The notes below the pieces were generated by a model. It was not told the DNA's origin. It saw nothing but the letters and a program-made list of their open reading frames with translations, and did not search any database. A program made the position numbers and the translations under genes. From Pedobacter frigoris (GTDB taxonomy: Bacteria; Bacteroidota; Bacteroidia; Sphingobacteriales; Sphingobacteriaceae): a stretch of 64,000 bases of DNA. Numbering within the stretch: the stretch's first letter is position 1; the number at the start of each line of letters is the position of its first letter. Location of the stretch: assembly GCF_005116445.1 (NCBI RefSeq), contig NZ_SWBQ01000003.1, positions 496,001 through 560,000 on the forward strand, read 5' to 3'. Shown here piece by piece: positions 33,793-43,524 of this stretch.

Positions 33793-36042
33793 TTACTTAC
33801 CCAAGCCCCATGTTTTATTAGGCTTAGGTCCCATTTCAAGTTCCAGTTTGCCACCGGAAATCAATTGTTCATGTGTAAACCAAGGGGTATCGAGTACCTT
33901 TCCATCAAATTTAGCACTTTGAATATACTTATTAACCACCGAACAATTGTTTGCGACCAATTGGAATTGTTTACCTCCCGGCAGGTCTATAACTACATTT
34001 TCAAATACAGGGCTGCCGATGGTATATACTGGAGTTCCCGGTGTTACCGGATAAAAGCCCATTGAAGAAAACACCACAAAAGCAGACATGCCACCTCCAT
34101 CTTCATCGCCGGGAATACCAAACACGTTGTCTTTAAACCAGGTATCCAGCAAAAACCTGATGCGCTTCTGGGTTTTCCATGGTGAACTCGTGTAATTATA
34201 CAAATAAGGAATGTGAAAGCTTGGTTCATTGCCCATAGAAAACTGGCCCGTGATTCCTGTGAAATCAGGAAATTTAGCCCAGAGCTCATATTTACTTCTT
34301 CCAAGGGGTTCACGATAAAGCTGATCCAGTTTATCTTCAAAACTATTCGTGCTTCCAAAAAGTCCGATTAATCCTTTTACATCATGTTGTACCTGCCATA
34401 AATAAGTCCAGCCATTGTTCTCGTCATAATAGTCACGTCCACCCATACCTCCGTCAAACTTAGGATCTATCTTAATCCAGTTGCCATCTTTGTCTTTTGG
34501 CAGGAACATCTGTGTATTGCTGTCCCACAGGTTTTTATAATTATTGCTTCTCAGCATAAACCGGTCATAGTCCTGCGGCTTTTTAAGTTCTTTTGCAAAC
34601 TGAGCCAGCGCCCAGTCGTCATAGCTATGACCAAGTGTAATTGCGACCGACTGGCGTTTCTCCCAGCCATGTACATTAGGATCGGTTTCTTTTTCACCTA
34701 TCTTTAGTGCCGGAAAAAAGCCTTTTTCATAGTAAAAATCTTCCAGTGGCCCTTTCGGTCCATTCTTCCAGGGTAGCATGGTAGCCTGGGTCGCATTTTT
34801 CAGCATCCCTTCGTATGCTTTTTTTACATCGTAATTCCTGATGCCCTTATTGTAGGCATCTAAAAAGCTGATGGTCGAATGAAAGCCATTCATGCAGGCA
34901 TGATCACCATAGATCAAAGGAAATGTAGGCACCCAGCCGCTCTGCTCATACATGTTGACATAAGAGTTCAACATATCTGCTTCCTGTTCAGGATTAAGGA
35001 TAGTGCGTAATGGGTGATGAGCAAGATAAGTATCCCAAACCCAATCGTCCACATAAAAAGGACGGGTAGTTTTATGGATTTTTTTATCATATCCGCTGTA
35101 ATACTGCCCATCTTCAGTGATATCAACCATGCGTTCATAAGAACGGTAAAGCCCAGTATAAAAAGAGCGTTTCTGAGCTTCCGTACCCCCTTTGGTCTTA
35201 ATCTGGTTGATCACCTTAGACCAGGCCTCTTCTCCTTGTTTTGCCAGTTGGTCAAAACTAACCCCCTTAAGCTCTTTATTAAAATTCTTTTTCGCCTGTT
35301 CCGGACTTACATAAGAAATGGCATATTTGAACTTAATTACTTTGGGTGCATTTACTGTAAACCTGACCCATACTCTTTTACGTACCCTGCCATCACCATC
35401 TTCTTCTATAACGCCTGTTTCTGTCAGCGCGCCGGTATTGAACTCCCCATACATGTACATTTTAATCCCGTTATAAGTTTCAACCCCTGTAATTTCCGTG
35501 CCGGAAAGAAACTTATAATCGTTAGTCCCGCCATTATACCTGTCAAACAAGACTATTTTCTCACCTTTCTCAGGGAATTCAAACTGATAGAAACCAGCCT
35601 TCTTACCAGGTGCAAATTCAACTTTAATTTCCTCATCTACCAGCCAGTTCGAATAATACCACGGACGATTGATTTCCAGGTCATGATCATAAGTCAATCT
35701 TTTCCCCCATTCGCCCGGTTTTGGCATTACAGTACTCGGTTTGATGGAAAATATCTGCCCCTGACGGTGAGAAACTACTGTCAGCGGAAAGCTGCTGATC
35801 TGATCGTCCATATAATCCGCCCTTTGCGGCGTCATTCTGATCAACTGATTTGGCAACTGAATTGTTGGCCGTGTAGGTTCTAAAATCGCACCCACATTCC
35901 CGATCCTGGGATCTACGTACTTAAGATTGCCAGCACCTTCATAGGTCTTTATCTGCCCGACAGCTGCCTGGGTAAATAAAAAGATAGCAGTACATGCTAA
36001 TCCAAAGGTTGCATTGACAGGTTTAGAAAAGAAGAAAGACAT
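33793..36042 (-). CDS. GH92-family alpha-mannosidase
   Basis: 749 residues. Signal peptide region ends FTQAAVGQ. The family GH92 fold is shown by KYVDPRIGNVG near the mature start, the WVWDTYLAHHPLRTIL motif, SYDDWALAQFA, MGNEPSFHIPYLYNY and the highly conserved GIPGDEDGGGMSAFVVFSSM followed by FYPVTPGTPVYTIGSP. GH92 enzymes are calcium-dependent exo-alpha-mannosidases of Bacteroidota acting on N-glycans and yeast mannans. The catalytic acid/base context (GDEDGG) is intact. It is likely co-transcribed with the SGNH hydrolase. Linkage specificity cannot be read. Confidence 0.94.
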   Translation of the reverse strand: MSFFFSKPVNATFGLACTAIFLFTQAAVGQIKTYEGAGNLKYVDPRIGNVGAILEPTRPTIQLPNQLIRMTPQRADYMDDQISSFPLTVVSHRQGQIFSIKPSTVMPKPGEWGKRLTYDHDLEINRPWYYSNWLVDEEIKVEFAPGKKAGFYQFEFPEKGEKIVLFDRYNGGTNDYKFLSGTEITGVETYNGIKMYMYGEFNTGALTETGVIEEDGDGRVRKRVWVRFTVNAPKVIKFKYAISYVSPEQAKKNFNKELKGVSFDQLAKQGEEAWSKVINQIKTKGGTEAQKRSFYTGLYRSYERMVDITEDGQYYSGYDKKIHKTTRPFYVDDWVWDTYLAHHPLRTILNPEQEADMLNSYVNMYEQSGWVPTFPLIYGDHACMNGFHSTISFLDAYNKGIRNYDVKKAYEGMLKNATQATMLPWKNGPKGPLEDFYYEKGFFPALKIGEKETDPNVHGWEKRQSVAITLGHSYDDWALAQFAKELKKPQDYDRFMLRSNNYKNLWDSNTQMFLPKDKDGNWIKIDPKFDGGMGGRDYYDENNGWTYLWQVQHDVKGLIGLFGSTNSFEDKLDQLYREPLGRSKYELWAKFPDFTGITGQFSMGNEPSFHIPYLYNYTSSPWKTQKRIRFLLDTWFKDNVFGIPGDEDGGGMSAFVVFSSMGFYPVTPGTPVYTIGSPVFENVVIDLPGGKQFQLVANNCSVVNKYIQSAKFDGKVLDTPWFTHEQLISGGKLELEMGPKPNKTWGLGK

Positions 36043-36151
36043 ATTTGGTTTAAATTTATATCGTGCGTTAAGCTAAGATATAAAACTCCATCCATAAAAA
36101 ACAAGGTTTTTAATATTACTAAACCCTTATAGCAAAAAGCTAATATAAAAA

Positions 36152-36177
36152 AGAGGCTGTCTTCTCAGACAGCCTCT
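36152..36177 (-). terminator. Terminator of the S46 peptidase gene
   Basis: Perfect 11-bp stem AGAGGCTGTCT / AGACAGCCTCT with a 4-nt loop. Read leftwards it is followed by a T run, 30 bp after the peptidase stop. Confidence 0.88.
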
Positions 36178-36206
36178 CCATTGATTTTCTTTGAAAACCC
36201 AAGTCT

Positions 36207-38405
36207 CTATTTTTTACTGCTTACCTTCTTAGCAGCTGGCGCATCTTTTCTGATATCCAGTTCCGCAATTAAGTTTTTAGCACCGCCAAGCACATCTATG
36301 CACCAAAGCACATAACGTACATCCACACAAATGGTACGCTTAAATTTCTTATCAAAGGCGATATCACCGCTCATCGCTTCCCAGTTACCATCAAACGCAA
36401 GACCGATCAGTTCGCCATTGCCATTGATCACCGGAGAACCCGAGTTTCCTCCTGTAATGTCATTATTCGTAATGAAACCAACAGTTAAGGTTCCGTTATT
36501 ACCATACTGACCAAAGTTTTTCTTATTGTAATTTTCTATGAGGTTTGCAGGTAAATCAAACTCATCATCACCGGGGATGTATTTTGCAATGATACCATCA
36601 ATAGTTGTCGTGGTATTATAAGTCATGCCATCCTTAGGAGAATAATCCTGTACATTACCATAAGTAAGCCTCATCGTCGAATTTGCATCAGGATACATCA
36701 GTTTACCAGCATTTTTCTCCAGTACTGCTTTCAGGTACAAATGATCCAGTTCTGCCTTTTTAGTTTCAAAATCAGCTACCGCAGAACCAAAATTGGCCTT
36801 GATATAATCAGCGGGATACAGATTCATCGCATATTTATATCCTGGATCTTCTTTTATAGCATCCAAAGATGGATTGGTGGCCATAAATGCTTTTAATTTC
36901 TCAGGCTTGATCAACTTGCTGTTCTCCCACAGGTAGTCTGTGTATTTCTGGAAGGTAGTTTCAGGATTTCCTGTCCAGTACTTCTCTGCAATCTCCGCAT
37001 AAAACTTAGGCTGGGACTTAACAGGTACATCATTGTAAAATGCTGCTAAAATTTGTGCAAAGATCTTTTTATCTGCGTTTTCATTATAAGTTTCCTCATA
37101 AGCAGCGATGCCCTGATCAACACTTGTCTTAACTTGTCCGGCGAAAGCCGCATCGTCCTTCTTTTGCGCTATAGCAGCCCATGAACGACCGATGGTAATT
37201 GCATTCGTTACCCATCCCGAAGCCAAAAAGCCTTCATTGATATAAGTACGCTGAACAGCAATAGGATCATAATTTTTATAAATCTGGTCATACTGCTCCA
37301 TTAAACCGGCAAATTCTGTTTTCTGAGCAGCCCATTCCGTAAATGATTTTTCTTCCTTACGCTTGTTTTCGGAAACTTTAAGACGTTTCAATTGCTCTGT
37401 CTGTCCGATGTAATACTTCCAATAATTTGCAATATTTGCATATTTAGAAGACAATTTCAAACGGGTATCTACACTTTTATCCATTTCTGTTTTCCATGCT
37501 TTCAGACGAATGTCACGTAGTTTTACGATAGTTGGACTAACTTTTTCAGTCGCCAGGTCTACACCGTAAGAAGTCAGGTACCTGTCGGTACGGCCTGGAT
37601 AACCATAAACGATAGAAAAATCACCATTCTTAACCCCTTTTATAGAGACGGGAAGGAATTTTTTAGGCTTATAGGGCACATTCTCTACCGAGTATTTCGC
37701 AGGAGCATTGCTTTTTGCTGAATATACCCTGAATACAGAAAAATCTCCGGTCTGACGCGGCCATTCCCAGTTGTCCGTATCACCGCCAAATTTTCCAATA
37801 TTTTGTGGCGGCGCACCTACCAAACGAACATCGTCAAAACGTTCGTAAACGAACAGGATAAACTGGTTTGATTTGTAAAAATCTTTCACATTCGCCTCGA
37901 TAGTAGGCCCTGTAACTGCAGCTTTTGCAATTGCATCAAATACCTGAAGCATTTTTGAATCCTTTTCTGTCCCTTTTAATCCTTTAGTTGCTTCATTTAC
38001 TTTCGCTGTCACGTCTTCCATCCTTTGCAGGAAACGAACAAATAAGCCATTGATCGGCTTTTCTTCACCATAGTTTTTAGCATAAAAACCATTGTCAAGG
38101 ATATTGTTCTGAGCCGTAGAATTAGAAGCGATCGCATCATAACCGCAATGGTGATTGGTAAAGATCAATCCTTTGTCTGAAACGATCTCCCCTGTACAAA
38201 ATCCGCCAAAGTGTACAATTGCATCTTTTAAACTAGAGCCGTTTGCGTTGTAAAGGTCTTTTGCAGTGAGTTTAAAACCCTGCTTTTTCATTTGCTCATA
38301 GTTCTTGCCTATCAGCATTGGGATCCACATTCCCTCATCTGCTTTTACTGTACCGGCAAAGGAAAAAACCAATGCACACAGCAACAGATAAACTGTCTTC
38401 TTCAT
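36207..38405 (-). CDS. S46-family dipeptidyl-peptidase (DPP7-type predicted)
   Basis: 732 residues. Signal peptide ends GTVKA. The chymotrypsin-like triad fits S46: His in FTNHHCGYDAI (H86), Asp in DTDNWEWPR, and Ser655 in GGNSGSPVING. The residue 18 positions after the Ser is Gly673, in AFDGNWE. Known from Porphyromonas enzymes: Gly at 673 gives DPP7-type preference for hydrophobic residues while Arg gives DPP11 with Asp/Glu. The numbering coincides exactly here. It is a periplasmic or surface exopeptidase that feeds on peptides, important in asaccharolytic growth. It is monocistronic with its own terminator. Confidence 0.93.
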   Translation of the reverse strand: MKKTVYLLLCALVFSFAGTVKADEGMWIPMLIGKNYEQMKKQGFKLTAKDLYNANGSSLKDAIVHFGGFCTGEIVSDKGLIFTNHHCGYDAIASNSTAQNNILDNGFYAKNYGEEKPINGLFVRFLQRMEDVTAKVNEATKGLKGTEKDSKMLQVFDAIAKAAVTGPTIEANVKDFYKSNQFILFVYERFDDVRLVGAPPQNIGKFGGDTDNWEWPRQTGDFSVFRVYSAKSNAPAKYSVENVPYKPKKFLPVSIKGVKNGDFSIVYGYPGRTDRYLTSYGVDLATEKVSPTIVKLRDIRLKAWKTEMDKSVDTRLKLSSKYANIANYWKYYIGQTEQLKRLKVSENKRKEEKSFTEWAAQKTEFAGLMEQYDQIYKNYDPIAVQRTYINEGFLASGWVTNAITIGRSWAAIAQKKDDAAFAGQVKTSVDQGIAAYEETYNENADKKIFAQILAAFYNDVPVKSQPKFYAEIAEKYWTGNPETTFQKYTDYLWENSKLIKPEKLKAFMATNPSLDAIKEDPGYKYAMNLYPADYIKANFGSAVADFETKKAELDHLYLKAVLEKNAGKLMYPDANSTMRLTYGNVQDYSPKDGMTYNTTTTIDGIIAKYIPGDDEFDLPANLIENYNKKNFGQYGNNGTLTVGFITNNDITGGNSGSPVINGNGELIGLAFDGNWEAMSGDIAFDKKFKRTICVDVRYVLWCIDVLGGAKNLIAELDIRKDAPAAKKVSSKK

Positions 38406-38463
38406 GATAAATTAATTAGTTAGTGATGACGTAAAGTTAAGCAATATTTTAAGTCCTGAGTAA

Positions 38464-39756
38464 TCAGAAAACCTTCAATAAACCAGAAGCATAGGTCACG
38501 GCAGTTCCGGTGATCAGCACCCGGTCTCCCAACTGTTCGCATCGTAATTTTCCTCCTCTTTCAGAAACCTGCAAGGCATCCATTTCGGTTTTATCAAGTT
38601 GTTCTGACCAGTAAGGAATCAACGAACAATGTGCAGATCCTGTAACCGGGTCTTCAAAAATCGAGGCCTGGGGAATAAAAAACCTGGATACAAAGTCCAC
38701 CAGTTCACCCTTTGCTGTAGCAATAATACCGCCCGGTTTCAGATCTATCTGTTCCAGCATTGCCCTATCCAATACAAGTTCACGTACTTCCTGTTCTGTG
38801 TCATAGACCAGCACATAGTCCCTTGATTTTAAAACCTGTTTCGGTTGTTTACTCAATGAAGCCGATATGATTGCCGGCAATTCTGCCGCTACAGGTTTTC
38901 TCGAAGGAAAGTTCAGCGTGAACTGATCTCCATTTACTTCCACCTCCAGCAGTCCGCTTTTTGAATGGAACCTGAACTTATCCTCTCCCCGGTACAGCTC
39001 AGTTTTCAAAATATGTGCAGTTGCCAGTGTTGCATGTCCGCATAAATCCATTTCATGTTCCGGAGTAAACCACCTGATGTGAAAATTTCTACCTTCAGGA
39101 ATGAAAAACACGGTTTCAGGCACTGCATTTTCTTTAGCAATTTTTTGCAGTATCGCATCAGGAAGCCAGTTTTCCAATGGAACCACACAAGCAGGATTCC
39201 CTTCAAAAAGCTGGTCAGTGAAAGCATCTACATGATAAAAAGCAAGCTTTGAGAGGTCAATTTCAAACAGACTGAAAGTTCCGTTTTTATAGTGTTCAGG
39301 CAATCCCTCAGTCTGTTCTATACCTGTAATTCCCTTATAGGTAAACCCGCAGCTGATATAATAATTATTCAACCGGTCATTACCGCTTCCTGTATCCATT
39401 CTGATAAATTTCCTGTTCTGCTCTGCGGCATGTTTCTTTGCCCAATTTACAATATGTTTTACATAAGAACGGCCTCTGTAATCCGGATTTGTCGCTATGC
39501 GGTGAATGTATATTGCAGGATCAGCATCCGCCTCTTTCCATATCAAGGGATCATTATAAGTGATCACAAAAACACAGGCAATTTTTCCATCCTCAATGAT
39601 TTTATACTGCCTTTTTTCCTGGATTTCCTGCTCGACCAATGCACGTTCAAATCCTTTCCATTTTTTTATACCCACTTCTTTTTGATAAGCCGTAGCTGCC
39701 TCATAAAGTCTAAAAAGGGTGTCTATATCTTCGATTGTGCTGTTTAAAATTTCCAT
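38464..39756 (-). CDS. GNAT acetyltransferase fused to a PhzF-family isomerase
   Basis: 430 residues in one frame. Residues ~1-165 form a GNAT domain with IHRIATNPDYRGRSYVKHIV (acetyl-CoA loop) and YYISCGFTY. Residues ~172-430 form a full PhzF domain: HVDAFTDQLFEGNPACVV, the catalytic Glu in NAVPETVFF (E214), MDLCGHATLATAHIL and FEDPVTGSAHCSLIPYW. Known: PhzF proteins isomerise or epimerise small metabolites; only a few take part in phenazine synthesis. No other phenazine gene is nearby. It is divergent from a MocR-type regulator, its likely controller. Substrates of both domains are unknown. Confidence 0.93.
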   Translation of the reverse strand: MEILNSTIEDIDTLFRLYEAATAYQKEVGIKKWKGFERALVEQEIQEKRQYKIIEDGKIACVFVITYNDPLIWKEADADPAIYIHRIATNPDYRGRSYVKHIVNWAKKHAAEQNRKFIRMDTGSGNDRLNNYYISCGFTYKGITGIEQTEGLPEHYKNGTFSLFEIDLSKLAFYHVDAFTDQLFEGNPACVVPLENWLPDAILQKIAKENAVPETVFFIPEGRNFHIRWFTPEHEMDLCGHATLATAHILKTELYRGEDKFRFHSKSGLLEVEVNGDQFTLNFPSRKPVAAELPAIISASLSKQPKQVLKSRDYVLVYDTEQEVRELVLDRAMLEQIDLKPGGIIATAKGELVDFVSRFFIPQASIFEDPVTGSAHCSLIPYWSEQLDKTEMDALQVSERGGKLRCEQLGDRVLITGTAVTYASGLLKVF

Positions 39757-39860
39757 GCTGTACTATATTTTAATGGTGTTCAACAAATTTCAGGAAAACA
39801 ATCCAACCAATACAGATACAATTTTATTATTTTTGACCAGCACAGTTCAGCAAGCCCGAT

Positions 39861-41294
39861 ATGAGAAAACAACATACCGAACCTTTTTTATACATGCAGA
39901 TAGCTGCCCGGATTGAAAAACAAATTACGGACGAAGTATTGAGGGCGGGAGATAAACTACCTTCTGTAAGGATGCTTTGCCGCGAACTTGGACACAATAT
40001 GAGTACGGTAACACAAGCATATTATGAACTCGAAAGCAGATCGTTGATTGAAACCAGACCCAGGTCGGGCTATTACGTTTGCCTGCCGCCCAAAAAGCGA
40101 ATGGACGTACCAAATACCAGTAAGCCCGCCAGCATACAAAAACCCCGTCATCAGGATGATCTGATCACCAGGGTACATAAGGACAGTACAGACCCCGGGA
40201 TCACGTTACTATCGCTGGGCGTACCCGATGTCAGCTTGCTTCCCATTGCCAAGCTAAACAAAGCGTTGATACATGCAACCCGGAGTCTTCCAGGCAGCGG
40301 AACAGCCTACGATCAGGTACAGGGCAACGAAAAACTGAGAAGAGAGATTGCGAAATGGTCATTTTCCTGGGGAGCCAGTTTTAATGAGGATGATCTGATC
40401 ACCACTTCCGGATGTATGAATGCAGTATCCTATTGTTTACAGGCACTTACCAAACCAGGCGATACCATTGCTATTGAAAGCCCCGCCTATTTTGGGATAC
40501 TGCAACTGACCAAAAGCCTTGGACTGAATGTACTGGAACTGCCAACAAACCCGATCACAGGAATAGAGATTGATACGCTGAAAAAAGCACTTTCTTCGAA
40601 CAACATCAGTGCATGCATCCTGGTCAGTAATTTCAATAACCCTTGCGGTTCTTCTATGCCTGATGAACATAAAAAAGAAGTGGTTAAGCTGCTTCAGCAT
40701 TTTAATGTGCCATTGATTGAAGACGACATATATGGCGATTTGTATTTCGGCAACAACCGTCCTTCTACCTGTAAAACCTATGATGAAAGTGGATTGGTGC
40801 TTTATTGCAATTCCATTTCGAAGACACTTGCTCCGGGCTACAGGGTTGGCTGGGTAGCCCCCGGTATTTTCAAGGAGCAAGTAATCAGGCTCAAATTAAA
40901 TCACTCCATCTCCTCTACAACCATTACATCCGAGGTGGTGGCCGATTTTCTTAAAAACGGGCGTTATGAAAATCATTTAAGAAAAATGAGACAGACTTTG
41001 TACAACAATAGCATGAAATACATCAGCGCTATTGCCAGCCATTTCCCGGAAGGCACGCGTGTGAGTCAGCCATTGGGCGGCTATTTTCTATGGATAGAAC
41101 TGGACGGGAAGATAAATACACTTGAACTTTATGAGCGTGCCATAAAGCATAAAATAAGCATAGCGCCCGGAAAAATGTTTACGTTGCAGGATCAGTTCGA
41201 CAATTGCCTGAGGCTAAGTTTCGGATTACAATGGACCGATGAGATAGAGAAAAAGATCAAGATCCTTGGGACCTTAATAAAGGCAATGATTTAG
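39861..41294 (+). CDS. MocR-type GntR regulator with aminotransferase-like domain
   Basis: 477 residues. The N-terminal GntR winged helix (~5-75) has QITDEVLRAGDKLPSVRMLC and STVTQAYYELESRSLI. The C-terminal ~360 residues form a fold-type I PLP aminotransferase domain with VSNFNNPCGSSMP, EDDIYGDLYF and the PLP lysine in NSISKTLAPGYRVGW. MocR proteins use PLP or an amino-compound as effector to control a divergent gene. The GNAT-PhzF gene, 104 bp away and divergent, is the likely target. Confidence 0.93.
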   Translation: MRKQHTEPFLYMQIAARIEKQITDEVLRAGDKLPSVRMLCRELGHNMSTVTQAYYELESRSLIETRPRSGYYVCLPPKKRMDVPNTSKPASIQKPRHQDDLITRVHKDSTDPGITLLSLGVPDVSLLPIAKLNKALIHATRSLPGSGTAYDQVQGNEKLRREIAKWSFSWGASFNEDDLITTSGCMNAVSYCLQALTKPGDTIAIESPAYFGILQLTKSLGLNVLELPTNPITGIEIDTLKKALSSNNISACILVSNFNNPCGSSMPDEHKKEVVKLLQHFNVPLIEDDIYGDLYFGNNRPSTCKTYDESGLVLYCNSISKTLAPGYRVGWVAPGIFKEQVIRLKLNHSISSTTITSEVVADFLKNGRYENHLRKMRQTLYNNSMKYISAIASHFPEGTRVSQPLGGYFLWIELDGKINTLELYERAIKHKISIAPGKMFTLQDQFDNCLRLSFGLQWTDEIEKKIKILGTLIKAMI

Positions 41295-41298
41295 ACAA

Positions 41299-42069
41299 CT
41301 ACGCGATTTCCTGCCCTTCCAGCCAGGCTTTAAAACCAGCAACCCTTTCTCTGCTGATGATCGCATCGATATCTATTTCCGGGGCCAGCTGCAATACAAA
41401 ACGACTGTTGTAATAGATGGTGATTTTCTTTATTGCATCAATCTGTACAATCAGTTTACGGTTGATCCGGAAGAATAAGTTCTTATCCAGCAGTTTTTCC
41501 ATTTGATCGAGAGAATAATCCAGAGGTATTCTCTGACTGCCCATAGTAGTAGCCCAGGTGAGTCCATCCGAAAAATGGACGTGTGCAATTTCCTTAGCCT
41601 TTACATAAATGAGTTGGTTGTTAATCTTACCAATAAACCGCGTGTTTTCACGCTTAGAAAATTCCTCCGCAATCCTGGATATATTTAGCGCAGGATTTGC
41701 AGGCAGCTTAAAATAAGCGTATTTCTCCAAAGCACGTTTGAGGTCTTTAAGGTCTATGGGTTTCAGTAAATAATCTACGCTATAAACTTTAAAAGCCTGT
41801 AGTGCGAAGCTATCATACGCTGTAGTAAAAATTACCGGAATGAGGATTTCCTGTTGCTCAAACAACTCAAAGCAATTCCCATCAGAGAGCTGTATATCCA
41901 TAAATATCAGCTCCACATCTTTCGCATTGTTGCAAGCAAACCATTTTAAACCTTCCTCTACGGATTCAATGATTGCTGCTATTTTAACATCAGGAACACA
42001 CTTCTCCAATAACTGAATCAGCCGTTCTGCATTGTGTTTTTCATCCTCAAATATGATGACCTTCATCAT
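41299..42069 (-). CDS. LytTR-family response regulator
   Basis: 256 residues. Receiver domain ~1-125 with acidic pocket EDE (8-10), phosphorylation site Asp58 in IFMDIQLSDG, the Thr in FTTAYD, and Lys in YLLKPID. LytTR DNA-binding domain ~145-250 with FIGKINNQLIYVKAKEIAHV and FFRINRKLIVQIDAIKKI. It overlaps by 23 bp a truncated sensor kinase gene. Because that kinase has lost its sensor and phosphoacceptor parts, the regulator may be orphaned or served by another kinase. Confidence 0.93.
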   Translation of the reverse strand: MMKVIIFEDEKHNAERLIQLLEKCVPDVKIAAIIESVEEGLKWFACNNAKDVELIFMDIQLSDGNCFELFEQQEILIPVIFTTAYDSFALQAFKVYSVDYLLKPIDLKDLKRALEKYAYFKLPANPALNISRIAEEFSKRENTRFIGKINNQLIYVKAKEIAHVHFSDGLTWATTMGSQRIPLDYSLDQMEKLLDKNLFFRINRKLIVQIDAIKKITIYYNSRFVLQLAPEIDIDAIISRERVAGFKAWLEGQEIA

Positions 42070-42337
42070 TGTTTATTATTGGAACCCTAACTATAAATTT
42101 ATCTTTTGTTTCTGTAATCTCTATCCTTTTGTCGCTGGTCAGTTCATATCTTTTGCTGATGTTTTCCAGACCAACGCCAATGGAATTTTGTACCCCCATC
42201 CTTTTTCTCAGGTCATTTGTAATGGCCAAAAACTCATCCTCTTCCCTTATGCAAATACGCAGCGGATCGTTTCCTGAAAAGCGGTTATGTTTTACAGCAT
42301 TTTCCACAAGCATCTGTAGCGTGGCCGGTGGTACCAT
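42047..42337 (-). pseudogene. C-terminal remnant of a LytS-type sensor histidine kinase
   Basis: The 96-residue frame begins PPATLQMLVENAVKHNRFS, the N-box of the HATPase domain of LytS/YehU kinases, and contains the G2-like IGVGLENISKRYEL. The same frame is closed by a TAG about 15 residues before the first Met, so the sensor, membrane and phosphoacceptor regions are missing. The lost part is replaced by the epimerase remnant at 42292-42564, in another frame. Normally the kinase is ~350 residues and directly precedes its LytTR regulator, as this stub does. It probably cannot phosphorylate. Confidence 0.8.
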
Positions 42338-42564
42338 TCCTGAATTCTGAATCTCTTCACTAATCTATATGCTGAATTCAATGCTACTTTGGTGCCTGAT
42401 CCTTCTCCACAATATAATTCGCATGAAACATCAGGAATCACACTAGTATCCGCCGATGGCCTCATCATCAACTTCACTTCATAACCTCTTCTGAAAAGCT
42501 CCCGTGCAACATTAGAACCCAAAAAACCATTTCCACCGGTTACCAGTACCTTACCAATTTCCAT
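42292..42564 (-). pseudogene. N-terminal remnant of an NAD-dependent epimerase/dehydratase
   Basis: 90 residues. The first ~50 are a clear Rossmann start (KVLVTGGNGFLGSNVARELFRRGYEVKLMMR). After DVSCELYCGE the similarity stops, and the frame runs out of phase through the kinase remnant, ending in non-natural sequence (FRIQEWYHRPRYRCLWKML). A deletion joining the start of an epimerase to the end of a histidine kinase explains both fragments; the junction lies near 42350-42410. The catalytic YxxxK part is absent. Confidence 0.75.
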
Positions 42565-42569
42565 ATCTA

Positions 42570-43360
42570 TTATTTGATTGCTAATTCTTTTTTTACTGCT
42601 TGCGATACAATTTTTAGCTTGATTTCCATTGGTAGCATGGCCATCAGACGCTGATTGAGTCGATTCCAGAAACCCGGGATGATTATAGCCTTTCCAACCA
42701 GCGTTTGCCTTAAAGCTACTCGGGCAATTTCCGGTGTCGACAATAAACCCATCTTACCTTTTATCCCCTGCTTTATGATTCTGGCAGAGACACCTGAATT
42801 GGTCATTATTGGTCCGGGGTAAACTACACTTATAGAAATTGAGGTATCATTCAGCTCTTCCCTTAGTCCCAATGAAAATGAGGATATAAAGGCCTTAGAT
42901 GCAGGATAAACAGTTTTATAAGCAATCGGTGTAAAAGCGGCCATACTGGCTATGTTCATGATATAGGCTGTTCCTTCAAAAGATACGGCAGCATCGTTTG
43001 TGTGATCAATACCATACTCCTGATGTTGACTTGCAAAATCCTGTCTATCGCCTCCATCAAGCTTTCTCTAATCGAAACCGTTCCTCCAATCCCCGCATTA
43101 TTGATGAGAAAATTAATTTCAAACCTTTCAAGAATATGATTGAGTTTTTCGATCAATAAAATACTATCTGTGAGGTCAAATTCAAAAACACTTACATCTA
43201 TGCTATACTCTATTTGAAGGTTGGCGGCCAGAGATATGGTATTGCTTCCGGGCAGGGCGATCATAATGAGGTTCATTACTTTTGCGGCACACTGAATAGA
43301 AAACTCTTTGCCCAATCCGGAACTTGCTCCGGTGATTAAGGTATATTTCATGATGTTCAT
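42570..43360 (-). pseudogene. Short-chain dehydrogenase split by a frameshift
   Basis: Two frames together make one ~262-residue SDR. The first (42956-43360) has TGASSGLGKEF (NAD site) and INNAGIGG; the second (42570-42959) has MNIASMAAF, the catalytic YPASKAF and SVVYPGP. The break falls between LLKEQ and YIMNIAS, where a single missing base restores the usual reading. The halves overlap as ATGA (42956-42959), so coupled translation of the second half is conceivable. Decay is favoured by the broken neighbours; a sequencing error is possible. Confidence 0.8.
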
Positions 43361-43524
43361 TGTTTTAGAAAAATATCGTCTGGACCGGAATTGGTGATTC
43401 TACAGCTGAAACCTTCAATAAAGGTCTTAATGTTCAAGTGCAGGTCAGAATCATTTATATGGCTTTTATCCTTAACTGATGTAGCGGTTTGTCTTGCAAA
43501 TTTTTCAAGGCAGATCAAATTCGC

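Noticed and set aside
35014..35883. 289-codon rightward frame inside the GH92 gene
   Set aside because: Antisense to clearly conserved GH92 motifs; no recognisable protein.
38464..39756. Phenazine biosynthesis locus
   Set aside because: PhzF homology alone; no other phenazine gene and a GNAT fusion.
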